DNA of 64,000 bases from Sporosarcina sp. P34 (GCF_002743375.1 NZ_PDZC01000001.1:434001-498000); one strand, 5' to 3'; shown: positions 18,598-29,232, numbered from the stretch's first letter. Numbers and translations are program-made. Notes: a model not told the origin generated them from the sequence alone.

Positions 18598-21024
18598 ATG
18601 AGTGAAAATGGACAATATGTAATCGGTAGGCCGGTCGTGACAATTTTTCATAATACGACGAATCTATTTTCCATCGTCAAGTTGAAAGTCACATCCACCA
18701 ATACCGACTACCGCGACAGTGAAATAGTGATCAAAGGGTCATTCCCTCCTTTAGTTGCGGAAGAAGAGTATAAGTTTACGGGGCGACTTGTTACGCATCC
18801 GGTACATGGACAGCAGTTCGATGTGCAGACGTTCTCGAAAGAATTGCCTGCAACAGAGGCGGGTCTGATCCATTACCTTTCGGGTGATTTATTTCCCGGA
18901 ATTGGGAAGAAAACAGCTAGTGATATTGTCAAGACACTTGGCAATAACGTCATTCAGAAAGTTCTTGAAGACCGCAGCGTCCTTGACCAAATCCCACGTT
19001 TAAGTGACGAACGGAAAGATACGCTTGTTTCCGTGTTGCAGGAGAATCTAGGTCTTGAACGGACGATGGTGCAACTGAATGAATGGGGCTTCGGTCCACA
19101 AGTGGCCATGCGAATCTATCAAGCGTATCAAGATGATGCCATCACGATTCTGACAGAAAATCCATACCGTTTAATTCAGGAAATCGAAGGAATCGGTTTT
19201 CAACGTGCAGACGATCTAGCGAAGCAACTGGGGCTCGTCGGAGATCATCCTGCGCGTATTAAGGCAGCAGTTTATTACAGCGTACATAGTGAAGTACAGT
19301 CAGCAGGACATGTCTACGTAGAGTCTGAGGTGATCTTACCACAAGCGAAGCAGTTGCTTGAATCGAGTCAGGCGCATATAATCTCCTACGAATCGATTAC
19401 CCAAGCAGTGATTGAACTCGTCGAAGAAGGCGCATTGTCTGCTGAAATGCAACGTCTCTACTTACCTTCTCTTTATTTTTCAGAAATCGGTATTGCTGCT
19501 AAAGTAAATAAAATTCTTGAAAATGAAGTCGCTGAACAATTTCCTGCTTCAGAAATTAGAAAAGCTATAGGTGAAATTGAAGAACGCTTGGAAGTGCAAT
19601 ATGCCGAAACGCAAGTCGAAGCCATCGAGCGCGCCCTTCATTCTTCACTGCTCGTATTAACGGGGGGACCAGGGACAGGGAAGACGACGGTAATTAGAGG
19701 ATTGGTTGAGGCATATGCAGAACTGCATGGCATCTCACTCGACCTCGACGAGTATGCACGAAAAAAAGAACCGTTTCCAATCATTTTGGCAGCACCTACT
19801 GGACGCGCTGCGAAACGCATGTCCGAATCGACGGGATTACCTGCCATGACGATCCATCGTCTACTCGGATTTACGGGTCAAGACGACGAAGAGGAGACAG
19901 AACGCGAAGTGGATGGCAATCTCATCATCATTGATGAAACATCCATGGTAGATACTTGGCTCATGCATCAGCTGTTAAAAGCTGTTCGCAACGATGCACA
20001 GTTATTATTCGTTGGAGACCAAGATCAACTACCTTCCGTTGGACCTGGACAAGTGTTGCGTGACTTCATGCAATCAGGGAAAATTCCAGTTGTTGAACTG
20101 ACGGATATTTTTCGACAAAGTGAAGGCTCGACCATTATCGAAATGGCGCATATGATCAAGCAAAAGGAATGGACAATGGATGTCACAAAGAAGACATCGG
20201 ATCGTTCATTTATCAAAGCATCCAGTGATCAAATTTTGCCTGCGGTCAAACAAATCGTCCAAAATGCAACATCAAAAGGACATTCTATTAAAGACATTCA
20301 AGTTTTGGCACCGATGTATAAAGGTCCAGCAGGCATAGATGGCTTGAATAAAATGATCCAAGAAGTCACGAATCCGCCTGCAGAAGGAAGAAAAGAAATG
20401 GTTTTCGGTGAAACGACGTATCGCGTCGGAGATAAAGTGCTGCAACTTGTCAACCAACCGGAAAGTAATGTCTTTAACGGAGATATGGGCGAAGTCGTTG
20501 CGATCATGTTAGCGAAAGAAACTACTGACAAGAAAGCGATCATGGTGGTCTCCTATGACGGCAATGAAGTGCAGTACGAGCGAAGTGATTTGAATCAGCT
20601 GACACTTGCGTATTGTTGTTCTATCCATAAATCCCAAGGAAGTGAATTTCCGATTGTTGTCATGCCGATCGTGAGAAGTCAGCGGAAAATGTTGCGACGT
20701 AATTTACTATACACAGGGATTACGCGCGCAAAGAACTTCTTAATACTGTGCGGTGAAGCGGAAGAATTTAAAGCGGGTATTGCACGTACTGAAGAAACGG
20801 AACGGCAGACGACGCTAAAAGAACGTATAACGGGGGAAACTCAAGAAAATCAGACAGCACCTCGCGAGGAAACCATTGCACTCGACGCTGGACCTGCGAA
20901 AGTGACAGTTGAACCGCAAGATTCATCGCAAGCAAAGTTAACAATGGACAATTTTTCTGGCATCGACCCGCTCATTGGCATGAACAATGCGTCGCCATTT
21001 GACTTTCTTGAAGTGACTGATTGA
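18598..21024 (+). CDS. recD2: RecD2-type DNA helicase (YrrC)
   Basis: An 808-residue SF1B 5'-3' helicase. An N-terminal region with helix-hairpin-helix units (SGDLFPGIGKKTASDIVK, EIEGIGFQRADDLAKQLG) precedes the motor: motif I GGPGTGKTT, motif II IIDETSMVD, motif III VGDQDQLPSVGPG and late motifs HKSQGSEF and YTGITRAK. Members without RecBC act in mismatch repair and fork restart. AAGGAGGG lies before the ATG at 18598; the frame open from 18547 overlaps the TPR gene and lacks a site. The alaS promoter overlaps its stop codon. Confidence 0.95.
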   Translation: MSENGQYVIGRPVVTIFHNTTNLFSIVKLKVTSTNTDYRDSEIVIKGSFPPLVAEEEYKFTGRLVTHPVHGQQFDVQTFSKELPATEAGLIHYLSGDLFPGIGKKTASDIVKTLGNNVIQKVLEDRSVLDQIPRLSDERKDTLVSVLQENLGLERTMVQLNEWGFGPQVAMRIYQAYQDDAITILTENPYRLIQEIEGIGFQRADDLAKQLGLVGDHPARIKAAVYYSVHSEVQSAGHVYVESEVILPQAKQLLESSQAHIISYESITQAVIELVEEGALSAEMQRLYLPSLYFSEIGIAAKVNKILENEVAEQFPASEIRKAIGEIEERLEVQYAETQVEAIERALHSSLLVLTGGPGTGKTTVIRGLVEAYAELHGISLDLDEYARKKEPFPIILAAPTGRAAKRMSESTGLPAMTIHRLLGFTGQDDEEETEREVDGNLIIIDETSMVDTWLMHQLLKAVRNDAQLLFVGDQDQLPSVGPGQVLRDFMQSGKIPVVELTDIFRQSEGSTIIEMAHMIKQKEWTMDVTKKTSDRSFIKASSDQILPAVKQIVQNATSKGHSIKDIQVLAPMYKGPAGIDGLNKMIQEVTNPPAEGRKEMVFGETTYRVGDKVLQLVNQPESNVFNGDMGEVVAIMLAKETTDKKAIMVVSYDGNEVQYERSDLNQLTLAYCCSIHKSQGSEFPIVVMPIVRSQRKMLRRNLLYTGITRAKNFLILCGEAEEFKAGIARTEETERQTTLKERITGETQENQTAPREETIALDAGPAKVTVEPQDSSQAKLTMDNFSGIDPLIGMNNASPFDFLEVTD

Positions 21025-21049
21025 CAAAGCAAGAGAACTTTCCTATAAT
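21021..21049 (+). promoter_or_regulatory. Strong SigA promoter of alaS leader
   Basis: Consensus TTGACA and TATAAT with a 17-base spacer. The -35 box overlaps the TGA stop of recD2, so alaS starts its own transcript with no gap. Confidence 0.9.
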
Positions 21050-21055
21050 TCGTTT

Positions 21056-21292
21056 AGAAATAAGCAAAAACGTTGAAGGAACAAGTACCTGTTTATTCTG
21101 TGTCATAGAAAAGAGCTTCTTGGCTGAAAAAGCTCTCTCAGATCTACAGCGAACGCTATTCCGAAGTTGCAGGCTAATCCCTGCCGTCTTGCCGCGTTAA
21201 GGCAACTCGAGATACCGCGTCATGCGGTAATTAGGGTGGTACCGCGATCAATGAAACCTTCGCCCCTTTATACAAGGGGTGGAGTTTTTTTA
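21056..21292 (+). promoter_or_regulatory. Alanine T-box riboswitch with terminator
   Basis: The invariant T-box AGGGTGGTACCGCG is at 21233-21246. The terminator CGCCCC/GGGGTG followed by a T-run ends at about 21292. The probable specifier is GCT (Ala) at 21155-21157 in GAACGCTATT; this reading depends on agreement with alaS downstream, as CGC is the overlapping triplet. Uncharged tRNA-Ala would relieve termination. Confidence 0.9.
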
Positions 21293-21312
21293 ATTTTAGG
21301 AGGAGCAAAACG

Positions 21313-23946
21313 ATGAGAAAACTTACAGCATCTGAAATTCGCCAAATGTTTTTAGACTATTTTAAAGAGCATGGGCATACTGTAGAACCATCAGCTGCAT
21401 TAGTGCCAGTTGATGATGCATCACTATTATGGATCAACAGTGGAGTCGCTACATTGAAGAAATATTTTGATGGGCGAGTGATTCCTGAAAATCCGCGGAT
21501 TGCGAATGCACAAAAATCGATCCGCACAAACGATATTGAAAATGTCGGCTATACAGCGCGTCATCATACGTTCTTTGAAATGCTTGGCAACTTTTCTATT
21601 GGTGATTATTTCAAAGAAGAAGCAATTATTCGTGCGTGGGACTTTCTGACAAATGAACAATGGATCGGCTTTGATCCAGAACGCCTGTCCATTACGATTC
21701 ATCCAGAAGATGAAGAAGCGTACACCATTTGGAAAGATCAGATTGGTATTCCAGAAGAGCGTATCATTCGACTTGAAGGAAACTTCTGGGATATCGGTGA
21801 AGGTCCAAGTGGTCCAAACTCCGAAATCTTCTACGATCGCGGACCAAGTTACGGTGACGACTTCTCGGATCCTGAATTGTATCCAGGTGGAGAAAACGAA
21901 CGTTATTTGGAAATTTGGAACTTAGTATTCTCTGAGTTCAATCATAATCCCGATAACACTTACACACCGCTTCCAAAGAAAAACATCGATACAGGAATGG
22001 GTCTTGAGCGCATGGCATCCGTGATCCAGGACGTACCTACAAACTTCGATACGGACTTGTTCTTACCGATCATTGAAGCTGTAGAAAATGTTTCAGGCAG
22101 AAAATACGGCCATACTACGCAAGCAGACACGGCGTTTAAGGTGATTTCAGATCATATCCGCACTGTAGCATTCGCTATTGGGGACGGAGCACTTCCTTCC
22201 AATGAAGGCCGTGGCTATGTCCTGCGTCGTCTATTAAGAAGAGCCGTTCGTTTTGCGAAACAATTAGGTATTGATAAGCCATTTATGTACATGCTGGTGC
22301 CTATTGTTGGGGATATCATGAAAGACTTCTATCCTGAAGTCCACGATAAACAAGCGTTCATTATGAAAGTCGTGAAAAACGAAGAAGACCGTTTCCATGA
22401 AACATTGAATGACGGTATGGCGATCCTATCGACGATCATTGAAAAGGCAAAAGCTTCAGGCTTGCCAATCGTCTCAGGCAGTGATGCGTTCAAGCTCTAT
22501 GACACATATGGTTTCCCGTTTGAATTAACGGAGGAATTTGCCCTTGAGGAAGATGTAGCAGTTGACCGTATCGGATTTGACGAAGAAATGGCTGCACAAC
22601 GAAACCGTGCACGTGCTGCGCGTGCGACATCGGACTCCATGCATATTCAGTCGGGTATTCTCGGTGAAGTGCACGAAGCAAGTGAATTCATTGGCTATGG
22701 TCAACTAGAAACCAATGCGATCGTTAGTGTTCTGGTTCAAGATGGTCAACGCATCACACATGCATCTGAAGGAGAAACGGTACAAATCATTTTGGATCGG
22801 ACTCCGTTTTATGCAGAAAGTGGCGGTCAAGTAGCTGATAAAGGTACGATCTCAAATGAATCATTCACAGCGGAAGTTCGCGACGTAAAAAAAGCGCCTA
22901 ATGGACAGAACTTGCACACAGTCTTCATCAGTTCAGGTGAATTGAATGAAGGGGTTTCAGTTCATACAAAAGTGGACGAGTTCTCACGCAATCTGACGGT
23001 CAAGAATCACACGGCTACACACTTATTGCACCGCGCATTGAAAGATGTTCTTGGTGAACATGTCAATCAAGCAGGTTCATATGTTGGTCCAGATCGTCTT
23101 CGCTTTGACTTCTCTCATTTTGGACAAGTCACGAAAGAAGAACTTGAGCGCATTGAATTCCAGGTCAATGAACAGGTTTGGGCGGGTATTCCCGTCAATA
23201 CCCTCATTTCACCAATTGCAGAAGCAAAAGAAATGGGTGCGATGGCATTGTTCGGTGAAAAATACGGCGATATCGTTCGCGTGGTCAAAGTCGGTGATTA
23301 CTCTGTCGAGCTGTGTGGCGGATGTCACGTTCTCAACACATCTGACATCAACGTATTCAAAATCGTTTCTGAAAGCGGTATTGGAGCGGGCACACGCCGT
23401 ATTGAGGCCTTCACGGGTGGACAAGCATTCCGTTCATTTAAAGAAGATCAAGCAGTCATCGATCAAGTAGCAGCAACGGCTAAAGCTACGCCGAAAACAG
23501 TTGTCGCAAAAGTCGAATCGATTCTTGCCGACTTTAAAGAACTTCAACGTGAAAACGAATCATTGCAAGCGAAAATGGGCAACAGTCAATTGGCTAGTAT
23601 TATGGAAACGGCTCAGCAGATAGAAGACGTCACAGTCATTTCTGCAAATGTAGAAGTAAAAGACAATAACGGTTTACGTCAATTGATCGATGAAATGAAA
23701 CAAAAAACTTCCAAAGGCGTCATTGTACTGGGTACAGTTACGGACGGGAAAGTGATGCTAGCGGCTGGCGTTACGGATGATCTAAAAGGCGGAAACTACC
23801 ACGCAGGTAAAATCGTCAACCATGTTGCGTCACTTTGTGGCGGAAAAGGTGGCGGACGTCCGGATATGGCAATGGCAGGGGCGAAAGATGCGTCAAAACT
23901 TGATGATGCGCTTCAATCCGTGTATGATTATGTAAAATCTGTTTAA
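21313..23946 (+). CDS. alaS: Alanyl-tRNA synthetase
   Basis: An 877-residue class II synthetase that charges tRNA-Ala. It has the catalytic core ([30 protein letters not shown]), the editing domain with zinc-type motifs [11 protein letters not shown] and ELCGGCHV, and the C-Ala domain with DHH-like end [21 protein letters not shown] precedes the ATG. The alanine T-box controls it. The length is normal. Confidence 0.97.
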   Translation: MRKLTASEIRQMFLDYFKEHGHTVEPSAALVPVDDASLLWINSGVATLKKYFDGRVIPENPRIANAQKSIRTNDIENVGYTARHHTFFEMLGNFSIGDYFKEEAIIRAWDFLTNEQWIGFDPERLSITIHPEDEEAYTIWKDQIGIPEERIIRLEGNFWDIGEGPSGPNSEIFYDRGPSYGDDFSDPELYPGGENERYLEIWNLVFSEFNHNPDNTYTPLPKKNIDTGMGLERMASVIQDVPTNFDTDLFLPIIEAVENVSGRKYGHTTQADTAFKVISDHIRTVAFAIGDGALPSNEGRGYVLRRLLRRAVRFAKQLGIDKPFMYMLVPIVGDIMKDFYPEVHDKQAFIMKVVKNEEDRFHETLNDGMAILSTIIEKAKASGLPIVSGSDAFKLYDTYGFPFELTEEFALEEDVAVDRIGFDEEMAAQRNRARAARATSDSMHIQSGILGEVHEASEFIGYGQLETNAIVSVLVQDGQRITHASEGETVQIILDRTPFYAESGGQVADKGTISNESFTAEVRDVKKAPNGQNLHTVFISSGELNEGVSVHTKVDEFSRNLTVKNHTATHLLHRALKDVLGEHVNQAGSYVGPDRLRFDFSHFGQVTKEELERIEFQVNEQVWAGIPVNTLISPIAEAKEMGAMALFGEKYGDIVRVVKVGDYSVELCGGCHVLNTSDINVFKIVSESGIGAGTRRIEAFTGGQAFRSFKEDQAVIDQVAATAKATPKTVVAKVESILADFKELQRENESLQAKMGNSQLASIMETAQQIEDVTVISANVEVKDNNGLRQLIDEMKQKTSKGVIVLGTVTDGKVMLAAGVTDDLKGGNYHAGKIVNHVASLCGGKGGGRPDMAMAGAKDASKLDDALQSVYDYVKSV

Positions 23947-24145
23947 CCATTTTGAAGAGCGATTCATCATAAAATATAGATACATGTTACTAGTTACATT
24001 TCATTGGGGTAGCGAAAGTGTCTACCTTGATGATTGAACTGGAATGAATACGAACGGTGGTAAATCCACAAATCTATTTACTATATATATTATGACGGTA
24101 AATCGTTATACACATAAATGGAAATCGGAAAGCGGGGTGTCGAGT
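23947..24145. other. alaS-ireB spacer, no clear terminator
   Basis: About 200 bp with no gene. No T-tailed hairpin follows alaS, so read-through into ireB is possible. GGTAG/CTACC at about 24008-24026 makes a weak hairpin. AT-rich sequence around 24075-24095 could hold a -10 box, but no full promoter stands out. Confidence 0.4.
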
Positions 24146-24418
24146 ATGAATTCGTCCGATGAAACGATGAAGTTTAACTTTCCTGAAGAATCAATGGAGG
24201 AAGAAGTCAAAACAGTCATGCTCCACGTTTACAAATCATTAGAAGAAAAAGGTTATAATCCAATTAACCAGATGGTTGGCTATTTACTATCTGGAGATCC
24301 AGCCTATATTCCGCGCCATGAAGACGCTCGTAGTTTGATAAGGAAACTGGAACGAGACGAAATTCTAGAAGAATTGGTTAAGTTCTATATCCGAGAAAAC
24401 AGAGGTACAGCAGAATGA
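24146..24418 (+). CDS. IreB family regulatory protein (YrzL, UPF0297)
   Basis: A 90-residue protein with the family core [28 protein letters not shown] and [15 protein letters not shown]. In Enterococcus IreB is a substrate of the Ser/Thr kinase IreK; the threonine-bearing N-terminus ([10 protein letters not shown]) agrees. Start at 24146 is set by homology; GGGGTG is a weak ribosome site and the longer frame from 24044 is not conserved. It overlaps ruvX by 4 bases and forms a conserved trio with ruvX and a DUF1292 gene. Confidence 0.9.
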   Translation: MNSSDETMKFNFPEESMEEEVKTVMLHVYKSLEEKGYNPINQMVGYLLSGDPAYIPRHEDARSLIRKLERDEILEELVKFYIRENRGTAE

Positions 24419-24834
24419 GAACTATGGGGTTGGACGTTGGCACAAAAACCGTGGGTATTGCCATAAGCGATAGTCTCGGTTGGACAGCCCAAGGAATCGA
24501 AACCATCAAAATTGATGAAGCGGTAGGTTCCCTCGGGATGAAACGGGTCAAACAATTGATAGAAGAATACGAAGTGACGGAGTTTGTCGTCGGGTATCCT
24601 AAGAATATGAATAATACAATAGGACCCCGTGGAGAAGCATCTGAACAGTACGCTGAGAAGTTACGCGAGAAGTTCGGTTTGCCTGTCATTTTGTGGGATG
24701 AACGATTAACTACCATGGCTGCTGAACGCGTGTTGATTGAAGCGGATGTCAGCCGTAAAAAGCGCAAATCGGTCATTGACAAAATGGCAGCTGTCATGAT
24801 TTTACAAGGTTATTTAGATTCACAAAAAAACTAG
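24415..24834 (+). CDS. ruvX: Holliday junction resolvase-like RuvX (YqgF/YrrK)
   Basis: A 139-residue RNase H-fold nuclease. It starts [19 protein letters not shown], with the first catalytic aspartate in LDVGTKT, glutamate in TEFVVGYP-flanking strand, WDERLTT and a final aspartate near [14 protein letters not shown]. In E. coli the homologue works in 16S rRNA 5'-end maturation; the resolvase role is inferred from fold. Translation is coupled to ireB through a 4-base overlap. Confidence 0.92.
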   Translation: MRTMGLDVGTKTVGIAISDSLGWTAQGIETIKIDEAVGSLGMKRVKQLIEEYEVTEFVVGYPKNMNNTIGPRGEASEQYAEKLREKFGLPVILWDERLTTMAAERVLIEADVSRKKRKSVIDKMAAVMILQGYLDSQKN

Positions 24835-24847
24835 AGGTGATTAAACA

Positions 24848-25138
24848 ATGGAACACGGACAAGAAACAATGACAATCGTAGATGAGAACGGCGAAGAGCA
24901 CGTATGTGAAGTGATTTTAACATTTGATTCAAAAGAATATGAAAGATCGTATGTGCTTTACCATATTTTAGATGGCGAACAGACAGATGATGAGGAGGAA
25001 GTTGAAATTCATGCATCCGCATTTATCCCGACTGAAGAGGGAGAAGATGGCGGAGAACTGCTTGAAATCGAATCCGATGAAGAATGGGATATGATTGAAG
25101 AAGTATTGAACACATTCCTTGATGAAGAAGAAGAGTAA
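24848..25138 (+). CDS. DUF1292 family protein (YrzB, UPF0473)
   Basis: A 96-residue very acidic protein with the family motif [20 protein letters not shown] near the start and a tail rich in Glu and Asp ending [13 protein letters not shown]. The function is unknown. It is the third gene of the ireB-ruvX-DUF1292 trio found across Firmicutes. AGAGGTG precedes the ATG. A terminator follows. Confidence 0.88.
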   Translation: MEHGQETMTIVDENGEEHVCEVILTFDSKEYERSYVLYHILDGEQTDDEEEVEIHASAFIPTEEGEDGGELLEIESDEEWDMIEEVLNTFLDEEEE

Positions 25139-25153
25139 GCGATAATCTCATGT

Positions 25154-25188
25154 GACGGGCGGAATGGTGCTGACCGTTCCGTCTTTTT
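25154..25188 (+). terminator. Terminator after DUF1292 gene
   Basis: GACGGgCGG and CCGTTCCGTC form an imperfect stem followed by TTTTT. Confidence 0.7.
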
Positions 25189-25225
25189 AATGGATTTATC
25201 TATTGCGAAAGAAGAGGTGAGGCTT

Positions 25226-26368
25226 GTGGGAAAAGAGCCCCAAAGAAAAAAGGAAGTCATGTTTGAACGTATGTTAGAACAGAAGGAAGAAGTGAGAACC
25301 GTCAGAAAAATAGTGCTTTGGATTGTGGCGATCGTATTGGTTGTAGGGATAGTTGGAGGTTTTTCAGTCTATACATACATAAAAAGTGCGTTGGAGCCTG
25401 TTGATCCCGATTCGGAAAAAGTCATAGAAGTAGAAATTCCGATCGGTTCAGGTTTAGATACAATTTCAGAAAAACTGGAAGAGTCGGGTATCATTAAAAA
25501 TGCGCGGATATTCAAATACTATGCAAAAGTAAACAATGAAGCAGAATTCCAGGCTGGCACGTATGGATTAACACAGTCCATGACGCCAGATGAATTGATA
25601 AAGAGTCTGAAAACCGGTGTAGTGTATCGCACACCAGTATTTACATTAACGATTCCAGAAGGATTGACGATTGATCAAATTGCAGATAGAACAAGCAAAA
25701 AAACATCGATTACCAAAGAGCAGTTTATGGAGTATGTGACAAATGAACAAGTCATTCAAGAATATATGGCCAAGTATCCAGATGTTATAACAAAGGAAGT
25801 TCTTAACGAGAATATACGCTATGCACTGGAAGGTTATTTATTCCCAGCTACGTATCCGTTCTATGAGGAAAAGCCTACTGTCAAAGAAGTGGTTGATACG
25901 ATGGTGGATGCCACTGTGCAAAACGTCATACCGTATAAAGCGTATTGGGCGGAAGAAGGCAAAAATCGTTCTGTTCATAAAATGCTAACATTTGCCTCTT
26001 TGCTAGAAAAAGAAGCAACGGGACAAGCAGATCGTGAAACGATTGCGAGTGTCTTCAATAATCGTCTTGAACAAGGTATGCCGCTGCAAACAGATCCGAC
26101 GGTTTTATATGCATTAGGAGAACATAAAGCCCGCGTCATGAATGAAGATTTGAAAGTGGAAAATGTCTATAATACGTACAAAAATAAAGGATTACCACCA
26201 GGGCCCATTTCGAATGCCGGAACTGCTTCTCTCCAGGCAACTGTAGAACCTTCTAAGACAGGCTACTTGTTCTTCTTGGCAGATAAAGATGGCGTGAATC
26301 ATTTTGCTAAAACATATGAAGCCCATTTGAAAAACAAAGCAAAGTATATCGACAGCCAATATAAATAA
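25226..26368 (+). CDS. mltG: Endolytic murein transglycosylase MltG (YrrL)
   Basis: A 380-residue membrane-anchored YceG-family enzyme that cleaves nascent glycan strands. One transmembrane helix lies at about residues 30-52 (KIVLWIVAIVLVVGIVGGF). A LysM-like region follows, then the catalytic part with LASLLEKEATG (catalytic Glu) and PLQTDPTVLYALG. I choose GTG 25226 because AGAGGTGAGG lies just upstream; an in-frame ATG at 25190 overlaps the previous terminator. It leads the mltG-trmR-udk group. Confidence 0.93.
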   Translation: MGKEPQRKKEVMFERMLEQKEEVRTVRKIVLWIVAIVLVVGIVGGFSVYTYIKSALEPVDPDSEKVIEVEIPIGSGLDTISEKLEESGIIKNARIFKYYAKVNNEAEFQAGTYGLTQSMTPDELIKSLKTGVVYRTPVFTLTIPEGLTIDQIADRTSKKTSITKEQFMEYVTNEQVIQEYMAKYPDVITKEVLNENIRYALEGYLFPATYPFYEEKPTVKEVVDTMVDATVQNVIPYKAYWAEEGKNRSVHKMLTFASLLEKEATGQADRETIASVFNNRLEQGMPLQTDPTVLYALGEHKARVMNEDLKVENVYNTYKNKGLPPGPISNAGTASLQATVEPSKTGYLFFLADKDGVNHFAKTYEAHLKNKAKYIDSQYK

Positions 26369-26391
26369 CACGTCGTAAAGGGGAAGTAGAT

Positions 26392-27027
26392 ATGACGGAT
26401 TACAACACGTACATTAGCCGCTTTGTAGAAGTAAAAGAGCCGCTCATCCTAGAGATGGAGCACTACGCTGCAGAGCATCGTGTGCCTATCATGGATGATA
26501 CAGGCTTGTATACGCTAATCGGACTACTACAAATCCAGCAGCCGAAACGTATTCTAGAAATTGGAAGCGCGATCGGCTATTCGGCTATTCGATTGGCGAA
26601 AGCTTTTCCTGAGGCTGTCATTTATACAGTCGAGCGCGATACAGAGCGATATGAGAAAGCGGTCGAGTATATTGAGCGCAGTGGACTACAGGAGCGTATT
26701 ATCATTATTCATGACGATGCGCTCGAGTTAGATGAAACCAAGTTACCACAAGAACCATTTGATGCACTGTTCATCGACGCAGCAAAAGGGCAATATCGAA
26801 AGTTTTTCGACAAATATAGCCCGCTCGTCGGTCCTGCAGGTGTAATCTATTGTGATAATATGTTCATGCATGGTATGGTGCTGTTGGAAGATGCAGACAT
26901 ACCAAAACGCAACCGCACAATGATACGTAATTTGCAACAATTCACGAGCTGGGCGATGCAGAACGATCACTATGACACGTCTCTAGTACCAATAGGTGAC
27001 GGCATTTTAATAGCTGTGAAAAAGTAG
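26392..27027 (+). CDS. trmR: SAM-dependent O-methyltransferase TrmR (YrrM)
   Basis: A 211-residue class I methyltransferase of the caffeoyl-CoA OMT family. SAM motifs include RILEIGSAIGYSAIRLA, VERD and DALFIDAAKGQY; the metal-binding aspartates are in the last and in IYCDNMFMHG. By position and family it is B. subtilis TrmR, which methylates 5-hydroxyuridine at tRNA position 34 to 5-methoxyuridine. AAGGGGAAG precedes the ATG. Confidence 0.88.
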   Translation: MTDYNTYISRFVEVKEPLILEMEHYAAEHRVPIMDDTGLYTLIGLLQIQQPKRILEIGSAIGYSAIRLAKAFPEAVIYTVERDTERYEKAVEYIERSGLQERIIIIHDDALELDETKLPQEPFDALFIDAAKGQYRKFFDKYSPLVGPAGVIYCDNMFMHGMVLLEDADIPKRNRTMIRNLQQFTSWAMQNDHYDTSLVPIGDGILIAVKK

Positions 27028-27057
27028 TAAACAGTAGGCCACAAAAGGGGAATCGCT

Positions 27058-27693
27058 GTGAAGAAAAAACCTGTCGTGATTGGTATTACCGGTGGTTCTG
27101 GCTCCGGTAAGACAAGTGTCACAAAGAAGATACATGAAGTATTCCAGGGTCATTCAGTCGTCGTCATTGAACAAGACGATTATTATAAAGACCAATCACA
27201 TTTAGTATTTGAAGAAAGATTAACAACAAATTATGATCATCCATTAGCATTTGATACCGACCTTCTGATCCAGCATATTCATCAGCTGATTAACAGACAG
27301 GCAATCGAAAAGCCCACGTATGATTACACATTGCATACACGTTCTACTGAAAAAGTGATTGTGGATTCACAAGATGTCATCATTCTTGAAGGAATCTTAG
27401 TGTTGGAAGATGAACGATTGCGAGATCTCATGGATATCAAGCTGTTTGTTGATACGGATTCTGATATTCGCATTATTCGTCGTATTTTACGGGATATTCA
27501 CGATCGTGGACGTACAGTAGATTCAGTCGTCGAGCAATACGTAAAGGTTGTGCGTCCGATGCATAATCAGTTTATTGAACCGACAAAAAAGTATGCTGAT
27601 ATAATCATTCCCGAAGGCGGCGAAAACGCGGTCGCCATCGATTTGATGGTAACGAAGATAAAAACAATTCTTGCTTCTGTTGACGAAGTATAA
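27058..27693 (+). CDS. udk: Uridine kinase
   Basis: A 211-residue P-loop kinase that phosphorylates uridine and cytidine for pyrimidine salvage. The P-loop is [12 protein letters not shown], with [20 protein letters not shown] and the ILEGIL motif all typical. It starts at GTG 27058 with AAAGGGGAATC upstream. In B. subtilis two U32 peptidase genes lie between trmR and udk; here only 30 bp separate them. Confidence 0.95.
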   Translation: MKKKPVVIGITGGSGSGKTSVTKKIHEVFQGHSVVVIEQDDYYKDQSHLVFEERLTTNYDHPLAFDTDLLIQHIHQLINRQAIEKPTYDYTLHTRSTEKVIVDSQDVIILEGILVLEDERLRDLMDIKLFVDTDSDIRIIRRILRDIHDRGRTVDSVVEQYVKVVRPMHNQFIEPTKKYADIIIPEGGENAVAIDLMVTKIKTILASVDEV

Positions 27694-27841
27694 TATGATG
27701 ATGACATAATTTTAAATTAATTCTGCATCCGCGAGAGTTGCTATAGGTAAACTAGGATGCATGCAAGGCTAGCAAGAGTTTATTCGTCTAGATTAGAATA
27801 CGAAACAGAAAAAAAGTATAATCAAAACTACAATAGTTCCG

Positions 27842-27881
27842 CTATGTCACATAATTGAAGTTAGTGTGACATAGTATTTTT
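27842..27881 (+). terminator. Terminator between udk and greA
   Basis: CTATGTCACA and TGTGACATAG form a perfect 10-bp stem with a 13-base loop, then TATTTTTA. The remaining spacer (27694-27841) holds only a weak GCATCC/GGATGC dyad. Confidence 0.8.
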
Positions 27882-27910
27882 ATGAACAGACATTTAAGGA
27901 GTGTTATTAC

Positions 27911-28387
27911 ATGGTTTCAGAAAAGAAATTCCCAATGACGGCTGCAGGTAAAGCGAAGTTAGAAGAAGAACTAGAGTATTTGAAAACGGTTAAACGTGTG
28001 GAAGTAGTAGAGCGCATCAAAATTGCACGTAGCTACGGTGATCTATCGGAAAACTCCGAGTACGATTCAGCGAAAGAAGATCAAGCATTTGTCGAAGGGA
28101 AAATTTCTTCTATTGAAGGAATGATTCGAAATGCGGTCATTATTACTGAAGATGAATTGAATACCGATGAAGTCCAATTAGGAAAAACAGTTACATTCAA
28201 AGAAATTCCTGATGGTGAAAAAGAGACATATACGATCGTTGGTTCAGCTGAAGCTAATCCACTAGAAGGTCTGATCTCAAACGACTCGCCGATTGCGAAA
28301 GCGTTAATTGGTCGAAAAAAAGATGACAAAGTAAAGATCCAGACTCCCGGCGGTGAAATGTCAGTAGAAATACTTGAGATAAAATGA
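27911..28387 (+). CDS. greA: Transcription elongation factor GreA
   Basis: A 158-residue factor that enters the RNA polymerase secondary channel and stimulates cleavage of backtracked RNA. The coiled coil occupies about residues 8-75, with the acidic tip in [20 protein letters not shown]; the FKBP-like C-terminal domain follows, ending [19 protein letters not shown] precedes the ATG. It is flanked by terminators on both sides and so is probably its own transcript. Confidence 0.96.
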   Translation: MVSEKKFPMTAAGKAKLEEELEYLKTVKRVEVVERIKIARSYGDLSENSEYDSAKEDQAFVEGKISSIEGMIRNAVIITEDELNTDEVQLGKTVTFKEIPDGEKETYTIVGSAEANPLEGLISNDSPIAKALIGRKKDDKVKIQTPGGEMSVEILEIK

Positions 28388-28393
28388 TACACG

Positions 28394-28435
28394 TACCGTC
28401 TTCTGGCTAACAGAAGACGGTATTGCTAATTTTTA
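28394..28435 (+). terminator. Terminator after greA
   Basis: ACCGTCTTCTG and CAGAAGACGGT form an 11-bp stem. The T-run begins after a short gap (tgctaattttt). Confidence 0.75.
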
Positions 28436-28485
28436 TTCCCACCGCGGTATATGTATTTCATTTCTTAGTGAGGGAGATGTCTGAA

Positions 28486-29217
28486 ATGGCAGATCAAGAT
28501 CCAAAATATTCGAGAACGTCAAGAAAACAAGGCAATAAAGCGAGCAAAGTGAATAAAGCATTGAATATTTCAATTGGTGTAGTAGTTTTCCTCATTGCGG
28601 TCGTTGCCATAATTTTCCTCAATGGTAATGACGATCAAAAAGAAATAGCAATTGATGAGCCCAAGCAATCCACACAGTCCGAAACGGCTCCAATTGAACC
28701 TATCGTTTTAGACGATGAGGACGAGTTGGACAAGCCTGAAGCAAATGAGCCGATTGAGACAGAGGAACCAGAAGCTCAAACCCAAGAAGAAGAAAACGAA
28801 GTGATAAATGAAGTGGTTGAAGAACCGGAAGCGCCAGTAGTTGAAGCGCCTAAAGTAGAAGAACCGAAAAAGGTAGAACCTAAAAAGGAAAAACCGAAGA
28901 GAGAAACTTCATCGGATTCGGCCAAGAAAGTTGTTGTGAATCCTGACTGGAAACCTATCGGAACGAAACAAACAGGCGAGCACGTCTCGAAATACGATGG
29001 TCAGTCCGATGACTGGTATGAGAAGAAGAAAGCCATAGCCTATGCAACCGGAATGTCTGAAGATCAAATGTATTTTGAGCGTATTCAAAATGGTGGTAGT
29101 CCTCAAAAATCAGAAGGTATTGTAAGAAGCAAGGACAATTCCAAAAAATACAAAGTATATCTTGAATGGGTTGATGGACAAGGTTGGAAACCTGTGAGAA
29201 TGGAAGTATTGAAGTAA
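28486..29217 (+). CDS. YrrS-like membrane protein (DUF1510)
   Basis: A 243-residue bitopic membrane protein. A basic N-terminus is followed by one transmembrane helix at about residues 25-47 (ISIGVVVFLIAVVAIIFLNG). A long low-complexity linker rich in Glu, Pro and Lys (EEPEAPVVEAPKVEEPKK) follows, then a C-terminal folded domain (about 165-243) with WKPIGTKQTGEH and VYLEWVDGQGWKPVRME. This matches YrrS/DUF1510, which in B. subtilis is beside a penicillin-binding protein gene absent here. ATG 28486 is preferred: GAGGGAG lies 9 bases upstream. The function is unknown, probably at the wall. Confidence 0.8.
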   Translation: MADQDPKYSRTSRKQGNKASKVNKALNISIGVVVFLIAVVAIIFLNGNDDQKEIAIDEPKQSTQSETAPIEPIVLDDEDELDKPEANEPIETEEPEAQTQEEENEVINEVVEEPEAPVVEAPKVEEPKKVEPKKEKPKRETSSDSAKKVVVNPDWKPIGTKQTGEHVSKYDGQSDDWYEKKKAIAYATGMSEDQMYFERIQNGGSPQKSEGIVRSKDNSKKYKVYLEWVDGQGWKPVRMEVLK

Positions 29218-29232
29218 ATTTATCGAACTATC

